A stretch of 64,000 bases of DNA, taken from the NCBI GenBank assembly GCA_013388755.1, contig JACAEQ010000052.1:1-64000 (forward strand), in the 5' to 3' direction. The stretch is from Chloroflexota bacterium. Lineage in GTDB: Bacteria > Chloroflexota > Chloroflexia > Chloroflexales > Roseiflexaceae. Below are positions 9,422 through 18,237 of this stretch, one piece after another. The translations under genes and the position numbers were made by a program. The notes below the pieces were generated by a model that was given only the letters and a program-made list of their open reading frames with translations, was not told the origin of the DNA and ran no database searches. How positions within the stretch are numbered: the first letter of the stretch is position 1; each line of letters opens with the position of its first letter.

Positions 9422-10105
9422 TCAGGCTTCAGCAATAATCATGTGTCGAATACGTTCGAGGAGGGTGCCCGCAAGCGGGTAACGCGCGGCGCGTAGCGGA
9501 TCGGTGAGACGAAACAGTAGCCGGGCGATCTCTTCAGCTTCAAGCAGACGTGGCAATGGTACGCCGTCGAGCGATGCCAGTGCATCGGCCAGACGTCGGG
9601 CCCGCGCCACTGCCTCGGCGATCACGGCGGTCGCCTGCGCGACCCGAGGTCCCGCCGGCCTGGTCGCGGCGCGCTGAAAGAGTGCGCTGAGGTTGGCCGT
9701 CTTTGCGACAACCAGGCTGGCCGGCGAGGGGTCAACCGTCACCGCCCAGATCGTGAGCCGGCTGCGACTGATGGTTGCCGTCGCCCGGTCGTCCAGGTAG
9801 TCCGCAAGTTCGTCGAGGATCATGGACGCGGCCGGGTTCACGGCGCGTTTGCTTCGCTGGTAGAGATCGGTGATCTCGTTCGCCAGGTCGGGCGCTCCAT
9901 CGAAACTGTAGATGTCAAGAGGTGCATCCTGTGCCAGCAGGAGACGGTGGTACGCTTCTGCAACATGCGCCCGGCTCGCGCTGGAACGTAGATCCCATGC
10001 CGGTGCTCCGCCACCGACCAGCCCGACAGCGCAACCATCCGGTCGCAACAGGGCGCCGCGCACAATGTGTTGCGGAAACAGGTCGCGTAGATCGTTGTCG
10101 TTCAT
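9422..10105 (-). CDS. Probable detached N-terminal domain of VirB4 (hypothetical)
   Basis: 227 residues. The order of elements, starting LFPQHIVRGALLRPDG, then AHVAEAYHRLLLAQDAPLDIYSF, ANEITDLYQRSKRAV and LTIWAVTVD, matches the non-ATPase N-terminal domain that precedes the P-loop domain in VirB4/TraC proteins of Gram-positive type. The C-terminal third is Ala/Arg-rich helix. The start ATG overlaps the PrgI stop as ATGA and has an AGGAG upstream; the longer open frame further upstream was rejected because it runs through the PrgI gene. VirB4 follows 21 nt downstream. I infer a split VirB4 whose two products act together; an unrelated accessory protein is possible. Confidence 0.5.
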   Translation of the reverse strand: MNDNDLRDLFPQHIVRGALLRPDGCAVGLVGGGAPAWDLRSSASRAHVAEAYHRLLLAQDAPLDIYSFDGAPDLANEITDLYQRSKRAVNPAASMILDELADYLDDRATATISRSRLTIWAVTVDPSPASLVVAKTANLSALFQRAATRPAGPRVAQATAVIAEAVARARRLADALASLDGVPLPRLLEAEEIARLLFRLTDPLRAARYPLAGTLLERIRHMIIAEA

Positions 10106-10485
10106 CGCCCTTGCTCCTCTTGCTGCCAGCGCGGGCGTGGCATCACCGTGGCCGCAACCGGTGGCTCCGGTGGCAACGTCACCAGCGGTCGAGCAAGGCG
10201 GAGGCGCTGTCTCCTGCTCATATGACGCCACACAATCGTTATAACCTCACGTGACGACCGCCCCCACAGGCGGCCTTCGGTCACGAGCAGGCCACCCAGG
10301 ATCAGGCCGCCCGTGCTCCAGATCGCGCGTTCAATATCTGCGCCGAGGGTGATGGCGATCCCGCCGGTTGCTATCAGTCCTGCGGTCATCAAGAATGCGC
10401 GGGCCGGCACGCGCATCCCGGCAAGCTGGACCGAAGCGCTTACCCGCAGCCGGCGTGGAACAACCGCGCCCAGGTAGTCATTCAT
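10102..10485 (-). CDS. PrgI/VirB3-like type IV secretion membrane protein
   Basis: About 127 residues with two adjacent hydrophobic helices (roughly residues 30-72), a short basic N-terminus and a long polar, basic C-terminal tail. This size and layout fit PrgI/VirB3 proteins, which sit in the inner membrane next to VirB4. ATG at 10494 touches the GGAGG and has no spacer, so ATG at 10485 (nine-base spacing) was chosen. The stop overlaps the next gene as ATGA. Position between the VirB2-like and VirB4 genes is the main support, since these proteins conserve little sequence. Confidence 0.6.
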   Translation of the reverse strand: MNDYLGAVVPRRLRVSASVQLAGMRVPARAFLMTAGLIATGGIAITLGADIERAIWSTGGLILGGLLVTEGRLWGRSSREVITIVWRHMSRRQRLRLARPLVTLPPEPPVAATVMPRPRWQQEEQGR

Positions 10486-10504
10486 GGTGGTCATCCTCCA
10501 CGAA

Positions 10505-10804
10505 CTAGCCGCTCAGCCCCATCGCCCAGGTGACGATGCTGGTTGATTGGTTGGCGACCACCAGCAGAATGACGAACACGGCCAGGTCGATCCCTGCGCT
10601 GCGCAGGTCGCGCGGCGAGGAGAAGATGTGTTTCGCCAGGTCAATCAGCAGGAAGAAACCGCCGGCCACGGTGATAATGTTCTTCAGCCAGTCGAACAAT
10701 GCTTTGAAGAGGCCGTCGAACTTTGGCGGCTCGGCAAGGTTCTGCCAGACGTCTGCAGGCAGGTGTGATGTGAGTGTGACGATGATACAGGTGATCGTTG
10801 ACAT
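10505..10804 (-). CDS. VirB2/TrbC-like small membrane protein (candidate T4SS pilin)
   Basis: 99 residues with two predicted membrane helices (about residues 43-60 and 72-92) separated by a short basic loop, the architecture of VirB2/TrbC pilins and of the small membrane proteins that precede PrgI in Gram-positive conjugation operons. It carries no cleavable signal peptide that I can defend; the first 12 residues are only mildly hydrophobic. AAGGAG lies about 11 nt upstream of the ATG. Assignment rests on size, topology and the following prgI-virB4 order. Confidence 0.5.
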   Translation of the reverse strand: MSTITCIIVTLTSHLPADVWQNLAEPPKFDGLFKALFDWLKNIITVAGGFFLLIDLAKHIFSSPRDLRSAGIDLAVFVILLVVANQSTSIVTWAMGLSG

Positions 10805-10872
10805 GATGCCAGTGCTCCTTTCAGATTGTGGTTGATGATGCTCAGTACCGGCATGTCGTGCCCTGTGGGGCG

Positions 10873-13656
10873 TTATTGTGGCTTTGCTTTGCCGCCATGC
10901 CGTCCGCCGCCGTAGCGACCACCATTCTGGTAGGGCGACCAGTACTGGCCGACCGGCGTGGCGCCGGGTGGTGGCCTGGTATACAGCGATCCCGGATGGT
11001 TGGGGGGCGGCAACTGGTACGGTGTGCCCTCAGATATCGCCGGCCCGCCACTGTCCGGCGGTGCCAGCGGTAGAAATGCGATTGGATCGGCCATCTCGGT
11101 CCAGCAAGAGGCGTCGGGCGGTGGGACCATCCCGTGAAGCCAGTCCTCGCTGCAAATGTTGATCTGCATGTACGCGCCGTTGTAGCCGCGCTGCCGGATG
11201 CCGAGGTGCAGATGCGCCCCGGTCGTCTGCCCGGTGGTTCCGACAAAGCCAACGATGCTGTCAAGTTGAAACACCTGATCACCGGCGCGTAGCGGTGGAC
11301 CACACCCGGGCAACTCTTCGACGGTGGTGGTGAATGACGGGATGCCGGGGATGCATACAGCCGCCTCAACGGGCGCCGGAGACTCTGAGCCAGGTAGTTC
11401 CACGCCACAACCGGTACGCAACCAGCTGATCTGAGGGAAGGCGGCCTGCAGGCGTGTCCGTGGCCATACCTGGACCATGGCGCCTGCCCAGGATACGTGG
11501 TCCGGATGGTACTCGTAGTGCCACCATTCTGGAACGCCATTCTGCGCCGTGATCCGGTTCCAGCCATGTCGTTCAAAGATTGCGGTGACGTCCACTGTCC
11601 CGATCCAGACGCGGTACATGCGTCCCTCGGGCATGATGCGCCAGGATGTGCTGGTGTCCAGGTCAATGGCGCGTCCTGCCATGTGCCACGACATAAGCGC
11701 CACGCCTGGTTTGCTTGAGCGAAACTCTGGCGCGCGTAGCGCATCGGCCAGGCGCGCGAGTGGATCGGTCCCGGTTCGTAACAGTATTTCCGTACGGACG
11801 GCGGTGAAGCTTGCCGCTGCCGGCGCCGCCAGGCGCATCATGGCTGTGCCGCCGTGGGCATTGGTAACGCCATGGAGTGGCACGAGTTCCAGCGGGAGAC
11901 ATGGCGCCGGCATGGCGCCGGGGCCGCTGCCGGGTGGTGCTGCGGGAGGCGGAGCCGGCGATGGGAGCGGCGCCGCAGGTGCGGTTGGCGCGGGTACGGG
12001 CGTCGGCCAGGTAAGCGTCGCAGTCGGTAGCGCCGTTGGTGGCGGCCAGGGCTGCGGTGTCACCAGATACTGGTCCACCAGGATGACAACCGTATCCGAG
12101 CGATGTTCGTCGCCACGGATCGCATCCACGCGCGCGGTAAGGATGCTGCCCATTGGCGTTCCACTGCGCACATCGGCAATGATTGAGACTATTGAGTCGC
12201 CAGGCTGGCTGAAGTTACAGCTCGCGCCGCTGTCCGTCACGCGGCATGCGCCGGCGCCCGGCGATACGCTCCGTACCAGCAGGGCCGGGTCAAGCGTGAC
12301 GACCATGTTGTGGTTACTGGAGCTGCTCACACTGGCGTAGAATGTCAGGCGGCTACCGACCGGCGCATGGGCGCGTGAGGCGGAAATGCTCGTCGTGAGC
12401 CATGCCGGCGTCGTGGTAGGGGTTGCCGTCATGGCAGCGCGGGAGTGCCACGGCGCCGATCCGCGTCCCGCAGTGCCGGGCGCGAACGCTGTGACGCCGG
12501 CGCTGATCGCGGGAATCGCCCCGAGCAACCAGGTGCATTGCACGCCGCCGGCGCTGCGTTCGCAGGCCGGGTTGCCAGCCGCTATCACTGGCCGGTTCAC
12601 TTCCTGATCACCTGACAGTGGTACTGTCAGTGTGTCGCTTATCACCGGCGTGGCCGTTGGCGGCGGCGGTGGCGGTGTCAGGTGGGCGCGAAAGCGCAGC
12701 GCAGTGTCGCCGGCGCGACGTTGCGCCGCGCTGGCCGGATCTCCACCCGGTGGTAACGGCGTCTGCCACGCAAGTGTCGCGTTCCCGTCGGCACCGGCTG
12801 GAGGGTCGTCGGCAATCCAGCCTTCCCAGCCGTCGCCGCGTTGTGGCCAGAGAACACTGGCGCGGCAGGAAGCCGGGCGGTCATAGAGAAACGTCACAGT
12901 TGCACCATTACGCACCGGCTGGAAGGTGGGCGCATCACCTGCGCACCATAGCGCAATTGCGGCGGCATCGGCGGCGGGTGACAGTTCGCCGTGGCCGATC
13001 TCACGATACTTTGAATAGTCATCATAACGACCGTAGGGGTCGTCAATTCGCCCCTGGAGTTGCACGTGAAGCTGGTAGGGCGCCAGATGGGCATACAGTG
13101 TCTCGATCTCATCATCGCCGCTGCTCACAATCACGACCTGGCCACCTCCGGCGGCCGCCGGTTCCCTTGCGGTACCCTGATCCCAGCCGACATAACGGAC
13201 GATGCCATCGAAGATGGATGCCACCGGGCAGTTCGGGCCAAGGGGACAGCGTCCATCGGGTGACGCAATATCGATCCCGTCGTGGAACTCGGGGTTGCCC
13301 GTCAGCGGGCTGGAACGCCAGCCAAAGGGACTGGTAACGATCCATCCGCTCGCGGTGTAGCCGTCGCCGGGGCGCGAGTCGAGAGGTACGGGCCAGGCGG
13401 CCGTGGTATGCTGAAATATCGCGCCAGGAGCGGCTATGACCGCCAGCAAGGCAACGCCGGCAAGTACCAGTGCCAGGAGTACCAGTGCTCCTGTGATGGC
13501 AGTTTTTCCGCCTGCAGCGGCGCCGGCGCGTAACAACGCCGACCCGGCGGCCGAGAGCATGCGCCGCGCCATGTGTTCCGTTGTCGCGCGGGCGGCAGTG
13601 GTTGCGAGGCGTTGCCCGGGCCGATCAGCCATATGCTCGCGATCGTCAGCGCTCAT
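10873..13656 (-). CDS. Bifunctional cell-wall hydrolase: M23 endopeptidase split by a nested M15 (VanY-like) domain
   Basis: 927 residues. After one membrane helix (about residues 53-78) comes the first half of an M23/LytM peptidase: SPFGWRSSP, FHDGID (H125, D129) and LYAHLAPY (H190). The matching second half, GDQVFQ...VGFVGTTGQTTGAHLHLGI (H815, H817), appears only some 600 residues later. Between them are DUF11-like beta domains (about 270-520), a Pro-rich linker and an M15 carboxypeptidase with SWHMAGRAIDL (H658, D665) and EWWHYEY (H713). It should cut peptidoglycan stems to let the machine pass the wall, the VirB1 role. GTG/ATG choices exist upstream; ATG at 13656 has GGAG nine bases upstream and overlaps the TrbL-like stop by 11 nt. 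The tail is Pro/Gly/Tyr-rich. Confidence 0.82.
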   Translation of the reverse strand: MSADDREHMADRPGQRLATTAARATTEHMARRMLSAAGSALLRAGAAAGGKTAITGALVLLALVLAGVALLAVIAAPGAIFQHTTAAWPVPLDSRPGDGYTASGWIVTSPFGWRSSPLTGNPEFHDGIDIASPDGRCPLGPNCPVASIFDGIVRYVGWDQGTAREPAAAGGGQVVIVSSGDDEIETLYAHLAPYQLHVQLQGRIDDPYGRYDDYSKYREIGHGELSPAADAAAIALWCAGDAPTFQPVRNGATVTFLYDRPASCRASVLWPQRGDGWEGWIADDPPAGADGNATLAWQTPLPPGGDPASAAQRRAGDTALRFRAHLTPPPPPPTATPVISDTLTVPLSGDQEVNRPVIAAGNPACERSAGGVQCTWLLGAIPAISAGVTAFAPGTAGRGSAPWHSRAAMTATPTTTPAWLTTSISASRAHAPVGSRLTFYASVSSSSNHNMVVTLDPALLVRSVSPGAGACRVTDSGASCNFSQPGDSIVSIIADVRSGTPMGSILTARVDAIRGDEHRSDTVVILVDQYLVTPQPWPPPTALPTATLTWPTPVPAPTAPAAPLPSPAPPPAAPPGSGPGAMPAPCLPLELVPLHGVTNAHGGTAMMRLAAPAAASFTAVRTEILLRTGTDPLARLADALRAPEFRSSKPGVALMSWHMAGRAIDLDTSTSWRIMPEGRMYRVWIGTVDVTAIFERHGWNRITAQNGVPEWWHYEYHPDHVSWAGAMVQVWPRTRLQAAFPQISWLRTGCGVELPGSESPAPVEAAVCIPGIPSFTTTVEELPGCGPPLRAGDQVFQLDSIVGFVGTTGQTTGAHLHLGIRQRGYNGAYMQINICSEDWLHGMVPPPDASCWTEMADPIAFLPLAPPDSGGPAISEGTPYQLPPPNHPGSLYTRPPPGATPVGQYWSPYQNGGRYGGGRHGGKAKPQ

Positions 13657-15676
13657 CGCGCGCGGCTCCCTTCCCACTGGTCCGTTGGTTCTGGCCGGGT
13701 GGTTGCTGTACCGGTCGCGGCGGTGACATCAGTCCTTCGGCTGCAAGTCGCTGGCGCGCCACCTGCGCCGCCTGCACACGTGTGGCCATTGCCAGCGTCT
13801 CACCCTTTGCGGGAGTCAGTTCGGCGGCCCGCGTCTGCCGCAGATGGATCTGGGCCATAATTGGCGCGCGCTCACCGGCGGGCACGGTATGCAGGTTGCG
13901 CTGGTCAACCTCGATGGCGGCCACGACACCGGCGCGTTCGACGTCGTGCGCGCCCTGCATTTCCAGCAGGGCAGCGCGCCAGATCGCGCGGCGGCGTTGT
14001 TTCTGTTCGTCGGTCCACGGCGATCGGCGCGGCAAGAGCTTGCCCTGCGCGAACCGTTGCTGGAGATCAGCGCGCCGGCGCAGTGCATGCGCCTGCTCGA
14101 TCAAGGAGCGGCGCCCGTCACCGGGTGCGATGGAGTATGCACGGCCCTCGATTTCGTCGGCCTGAGCGCGCATATGACGTGCCCGGGCCGCGGCGCGCTC
14201 CTGGCGGTTTCGCAACGTAGCACCCTCCATCGGCTCAGACGGGCGCGCCGTCGTCGCCGGTCGGCCATCGTTACGGCGCGCCGGGTGTGTTGCGTCCGGC
14301 GCACGATCCTCGCGGGTCCGCGGCGCTGTAGCGGAACGACCATCGGTTGCAACAGTGTTCGCGGCGACCGTCTCAGGTGTGGAACGGCGCGAGGGGCGAT
14401 TGGCGTGCCAGGCGGCGGCTATGGCGGCGGCTGTGGCGCCTGCACCATGCTTTACGCCCTTGCCTGCCCTGCTGCCAAGATGATTCATGGTGTGTTGTAG
14501 CCGCGCTCTCAGGTAGCCGCCCTGAACGGTGGTGCGCGCGACGCCGGTCAATTGCGGTGCGCCATACGCTGCCATTAACAATGTCGCCGATCCAAGCAGG
14601 AAGTTGACAAAAACATCCACCGAACCGTCACGGAATGGCTGCAACAGCGCGACAGCCACAACAATCGTAATGGTGAGTGCCACCTGTTCAAACAGTAGAT
14701 CGATCAGGCGTTGCAACCAGCCGTGAAAGCGCGGTGCGGTGGCGCGATCCATCAGGAGCGCGCCAGCGACGGGCGCGACCCCGACCAGCACGATAATGTT
14801 GATCAGACGAAAGAAGCTCTTGAAAATCAAAAGGAGCATGATAGTCCAGAACACCGCGTACATGCAGTACGAGCCGAGGTTCAGATTGGCATCGAGCGGT
14901 GTCAGAAGGTCAAGATGCGCCCGCGCGAGCAGCGCCTCACTCATGGCGTTAAAAATGTCAATGACAAAGCCCAGTGTCTGTGCGGTGGTATTGACGAAGA
15001 GTGAGACTCCCATAAACGTTAAGAGCAGGCGTTTTCCTTCTTCCGCCAGACTGCGCGCGCCTTCTGCGAGCAGGCGGCTGATACGTACCAGGAAGAGTGT
15101 CGTTGCCAGCGCCTGAGCCGCAGCGCGCATGATGTTCCAGATCGGTGGCAGGTTGGGATGTGCGTAGGTCAGTTCTGGTGGCGTACAGAAAACAAAGTTT
15201 GTCGCCTGGTTATCATTGCAGGTGCGCGGTACGATGGACCATGAGTCGCCATCTCCAGCGCCGAGCAAGGTTCGCGCGGCGCGTTCCTCAGTGGCGCCGA
15301 CCGTCGCGATTACGCCGGCAACGACGCCCATGCCCGCGTCGAGCACCCAGTTGCCGGGGTTCAGATTGCGCCCCAGCCAGGATTGCGTCTCACCCGTCCA
15401 GTCTCCCGGCGAGCCGAACCGGACCGGCGTTGCTGGAGTTGCTGCTCCAGGTGGCGTTAACGGCTGCACGCCCTGCCATACCTGCGGTCCGTCAGCCGGC
15501 GCTCCTGCCCGAGAGGCCGATCCTTGCGGCAGCGGCGGATCGCCGCGTGTTCCCGGCGCGTCGGCGGAGACGGTGGCCGGAAGAAACAACGCGAGCGCCA
15601 GCGCAACGGTAATGACGACCCGGCGCAGGATATGAGGGTGTACACAAATCGGCAGATGGTGGTACATCGTTATCAT
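13646..15676 (-). CDS. VirB6/TrbL-like polytopic type IV secretion protein
   Basis: 676 residues. A signal-like hydrophobic N-terminus (about residues 18-38) is followed by a polar stretch, a probable amphipathic segment, and a cluster of five or six membrane helices between about residues 175 and 390, ending near LLGSATLLMAAYGAPQLTG. From about 400 on, the chain is hydrophilic, very Arg/Ala-rich and probably cytoplasmic. This layout fits VirB6/TrbL, the inner-membrane channel component. No clear Shine-Dalgarno precedes the ATG, but it begins nine bases after the previous stop. It overlaps the start of the cell-wall hydrolase. Function is inferred from topology and neighbours. Confidence 0.65.
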   Translation of the reverse strand: MITMYHHLPICVHPHILRRVVITVALALALFLPATVSADAPGTRGDPPLPQGSASRAGAPADGPQVWQGVQPLTPPGAATPATPVRFGSPGDWTGETQSWLGRNLNPGNWVLDAGMGVVAGVIATVGATEERAARTLLGAGDGDSWSIVPRTCNDNQATNFVFCTPPELTYAHPNLPPIWNIMRAAAQALATTLFLVRISRLLAEGARSLAEEGKRLLLTFMGVSLFVNTTAQTLGFVIDIFNAMSEALLARAHLDLLTPLDANLNLGSYCMYAVFWTIMLLLIFKSFFRLINIIVLVGVAPVAGALLMDRATAPRFHGWLQRLIDLLFEQVALTITIVVAVALLQPFRDGSVDVFVNFLLGSATLLMAAYGAPQLTGVARTTVQGGYLRARLQHTMNHLGSRAGKGVKHGAGATAAAIAAAWHANRPSRRSTPETVAANTVATDGRSATAPRTREDRAPDATHPARRNDGRPATTARPSEPMEGATLRNRQERAAARARHMRAQADEIEGRAYSIAPGDGRRSLIEQAHALRRRADLQQRFAQGKLLPRRSPWTDEQKQRRRAIWRAALLEMQGAHDVERAGVVAAIEVDQRNLHTVPAGERAPIMAQIHLRQTRAAELTPAKGETLAMATRVQAAQVARQRLAAEGLMSPPRPVQQPPGQNQRTSGKGAARDER

Positions 15677-15685
15677 GGCGCGCTA

Positions 15686-16381
15686 CTAATTCATCAGTAC
15701 TGTTGTTGCCACATCAACGATCCGCCAGCCGCCGGCGTCGAGGCGGAGCATGTACGCATTGCGCAGCAACACGCCGCGCCGGCTGCTCACAATGTCCCCA
15801 CCGGCGATGGTGACGACATCCCACTGTTCCTGGGTTTCAACAATAGCCGTATCGGTGTCAATGGCGGCCTTCAGCACTCCCCATCGCGCGAGGGTTGCCT
15901 CACGGCGCTCGCCTGATATGGCGCGCCGTGCGTATTCCTGCTGTACCGCCCGCCATGCCGGTCCATCCGGTGCAAGGTAGGGTGCGAGCAGGTCGGCCCG
16001 GCCCTGCGCCGCGGCTACGGCACTTGCCTGGTTGTAGGCGGCGATGAGTCGCAAGGCGTCGTCGCCGGAGGATGGGGCAGGGGTGATGGCTGCGCTATCC
16101 GCCGCAGGCACCGTTCCTGCATCGCCGCGCCAGAACGGCGCGATCGACCAGGCCGTGAGCGCCGTTCCTGCGATGGCAACCAGTGCCACCAGCAACCGCG
16201 GGTGGCGCAACGCGCTGGCGAGAATGCGGTCGAACGCGGGCTGCGCCAGCAGCCACTCCGTTGCGCGATCCAGCGCCAGTGTTCGATTACCTGCATCATC
16301 AGGCCGTTTACCGCTATGTCGCGAGCGATCGGAAAATGCAGGCGAGGATCGTTGCCGGCGCACATGTCGGGTGGAACGCAT
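15686..16381 (-). CDS. Single-pass protein with VirB8/NTF2-like extracytoplasmic domain
   Basis: 231 residues: a basic cytoplasmic N-terminus, one membrane helix (about residues 63-83), a Ser/Pro linker, then a small alpha/beta domain beginning DALRLIAAYNQASAVAAAQG and ending RNAYMLRLDAGGWRIVDV, the pattern of NTF2-like folds in VirB8, TcpC and related scaffold proteins. GAGG lies nine bases upstream of the ATG. It sits directly before the VirB6/TrbL-like gene. The fold is inferred from the ending strand motif and topology, not from a close match. Confidence 0.5.
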   Translation of the reverse strand: MRSTRHVRRQRSSPAFSDRSRHSGKRPDDAGNRTLALDRATEWLLAQPAFDRILASALRHPRLLVALVAIAGTALTAWSIAPFWRGDAGTVPAADSAAITPAPSSGDDALRLIAAYNQASAVAAAQGRADLLAPYLAPDGPAWRAVQQEYARRAISGERREATLARWGVLKAAIDTDTAIVETQEQWDVVTIAGGDIVSSRRGVLLRNAYMLRLDAGGWRIVDVATTVLMN

Positions 16382-16407
16382 CAGACGAACCTCGCGTGAT
16401 CACATGA

Positions 16408-17199
16408 TCAGAAGTAACGCAACGCGCCGCTGCCCATCACAATGACATACATGATCTGAATCAGTACACTGATCACCGCGAGTGCCGCCAGTGCGAGCAA
16501 ATAGAGCTTGCGTCGTTCGATCATCTGGCGGAACTCGTCGTGCAACACCTGGTTGAGTGTCGCTTCCTGGGCCTGCAGTACGAGTTGCGGATCGGAACCT
16601 TCGGCCTCAGCCTGCGCCAGCGCCTCTGTAACGTCAATCAACTCCTGGCAGCCGCGTTCTCGCGCCACTCGCCGAAGCGCCTCAAACGGCAGGACACCCC
16701 GATCACGCATCAGGTGCAGGGCATCGGCGACGACACCTTGCATCACTGCGCGGCGTGGGTTGGGCCTGACAAGGTAGCGTTCCAGCAAGACGGGGGGCGA
16801 GTCGTAGCCAGCGAGCGCGACACGCACATACGATACGAACGATGGTGTGAGTTGGCGCAGTCGTTTGCGCTCTTGCTGAGCCGCGGTGATCGGCTTGCGC
16901 GGAATGACGACACCGACGTAGAGATAGATCCCGAGTGCTGCCGTCGCCAGCAGCAGGCGCGGCATGCCGTCAATACCTGCCGAGATGATCAGCAGCGCCG
17001 GTACTGCTGCGAGCGGCAATGCTGCCAGGTGCCCCAGAATGAAGCGCCCGGTCATACCCCAGCGTGAGGGAAGAGTGCGCAACCCGATCGCCAGGATGCG
17101 CCCCCGTTCAAGTTGCAGCATACCCGTGATAGCGAGCAGCAAGCCGGCAACGCTCAGCGCAACGGTCCATGCCCCGGGTTGAATAAGAATATCGATCAT
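16408..17199 (-). CDS. tadC: TadC-like type II secretion F-domain membrane protein
   Basis: 263 residues with membrane helices near the N-terminus (about 9-28), around 52-100, and at the extreme C-terminus (about 235-258). The cytoplasmic middle contains the T2SF-type helices, including LRQLTPSFVSYVRVALAGYDS and IDVTEALAQAEAEGSDPQLVLQAQ. TadC pairs with TadB in the inner-membrane platform of Tad pili, where TadA drives assembly. The gene follows tadB with a 32-nt gap, the normal order. Sequence conservation is modest; gene order carries much of the call. Confidence 0.72.
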   Translation of the reverse strand: MIDILIQPGAWTVALSVAGLLLAITGMLQLERGRILAIGLRTLPSRWGMTGRFILGHLAALPLAAVPALLIISAGIDGMPRLLLATAALGIYLYVGVVIPRKPITAAQQERKRLRQLTPSFVSYVRVALAGYDSPPVLLERYLVRPNPRRAVMQGVVADALHLMRDRGVLPFEALRRVARERGCQELIDVTEALAQAEAEGSDPQLVLQAQEATLNQVLHDEFRQMIERRKLYLLALAALAVISVLIQIMYVIVMGSGALRYF

Positions 17200-17231
17200 C
17201 GTGCGTCTCGCTTTGGTAGTGTCGAACAGCT

Positions 17232-18179
17232 TCAGTATTCAATGTCGTCTACGCGGCCAAGCAGGTACCCGCCAAGCAGGGGGGCGCAGATCACGAGCGC
17301 CAGAACGGCGCCGACGATGACACCCAGGCCGTTGCTGTAGGCGATCAGAAAGCGCTCGTGCTGCACAACAAAGAGATAGAGCGTAATGCCGACGTTAATC
17401 AGGAAGAGCGCAATGCCGGTGTTGCGCATCTGCGCCAGTTCGGTCTTGAGTGTGCTCGCGCGGCGGTCAGCCGCCTGCATCGCTTCAAAAGCGGCGCGGA
17501 CGCGCTGGACGAGCGTGGCGTGCGGTTGCTCAATCGCGATCTCCAGATGGCCGAGGAGCGTGGCATGGCGCGGTGCCGGCGTCTGCGCCAGGAGCGCTGC
17601 ACACACGGTTGTTGCTGTTGCCAGCGACCCACCGTCGAGCGGCTGGCCGAGGCGACCAAGGAACCATGCCCATTCGGCGCGAAGCGGGCCATCAGGCGCA
17701 TCGGCAATGACCTTCTCAATTGCAGGTTGTACGCCGCTTCCGGATCGTAATTGTGCCTCCAGTCGCCCTACGGCAGCCGGTAATGCTGCGTCGAGCCCGG
17801 CAACATAGCGCCGCTCTTCGATCCAGAGCAACAGCCATACGAGGAGTGCGGTCAGCGGGCCAGCGAGCACAATGGCCGCCAGGAGTGGTCCGATCAGGCT
17901 CAGGATGACGAGGATCGCCAGCATCGCGACCAGGCAGAGGGCCAGCATCCGCGGCGCGGTGACGATCGGCGGATGCCAGCGTAGCGCCGGATCGATCTGC
18001 TCGCTGCCGGCGTGAGAGAAACGCCGGGCCAGATATGCGTCGAGTGCCATACCCAGCCGGCTGCGAAAAATGAGGGTGAATGCGAGAATCGCTGCAATTG
18101 TTGCCGCCAGTGGTACCAGATCAGCCAGCCAGGCAGTCTCCGGGTGGGTCACAGGCGGCACGTATGATGTCGGATCCAT
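17232..18179 (-). CDS. tadB: TadB-like type II secretion F-domain membrane protein
   Basis: 315 residues. Helices at about 18-38, 75-118 (two) and 255-305 (two) surround a cytoplasmic T2SF domain with AALPAAVGRLEAQLRSGSGVQPAIEKV and ATLKTEL-like helices. The motif LEAQLRSGSGVQPAIE is close to the typical L...LRAG.S...Al of TadB. Product forms the inner-membrane platform with TadC and contacts the TadA ATPase encoded immediately upstream. ATG at 18179 has AAAGG upstream. A short 9-nt-type tandem repeat lies at the junction with the preceding ATPase gene. Confidence 0.78.
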   Translation of the reverse strand: MDPTSYVPPVTHPETAWLADLVPLAATIAAILAFTLIFRSRLGMALDAYLARRFSHAGSEQIDPALRWHPPIVTAPRMLALCLVAMLAILVILSLIGPLLAAIVLAGPLTALLVWLLLWIEERRYVAGLDAALPAAVGRLEAQLRSGSGVQPAIEKVIADAPDGPLRAEWAWFLGRLGQPLDGGSLATATTVCAALLAQTPAPRHATLLGHLEIAIEQPHATLVQRVRAAFEAMQAADRRASTLKTELAQMRNTGIALFLINVGITLYLFVVQHERFLIAYSNGLGVIVGAVLALVICAPLLGGYLLGRVDDIEY

Positions 18180-18205
18180 CAGGTATGCCTTTCAACATGG
18201 AGAGT

Positions 18206-18237
18206 GAACCCTGAACGTTCAACGTTCGACGTCCGAC
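18206..18237. repeat. Short tandem repeat, AACGTTC type, at the tadA/tadB junction
   Basis: Imperfect tandem copies of an about 9-nt AACGTTC-like unit. The array contains the stop codon of the TadA ATPase (18219-18221), so it forms that protein's last codons and the short intergenic spacer. Similar arrays occur at 24809-24860, 24985-25005 and 29250-29302. Confidence 0.7.
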
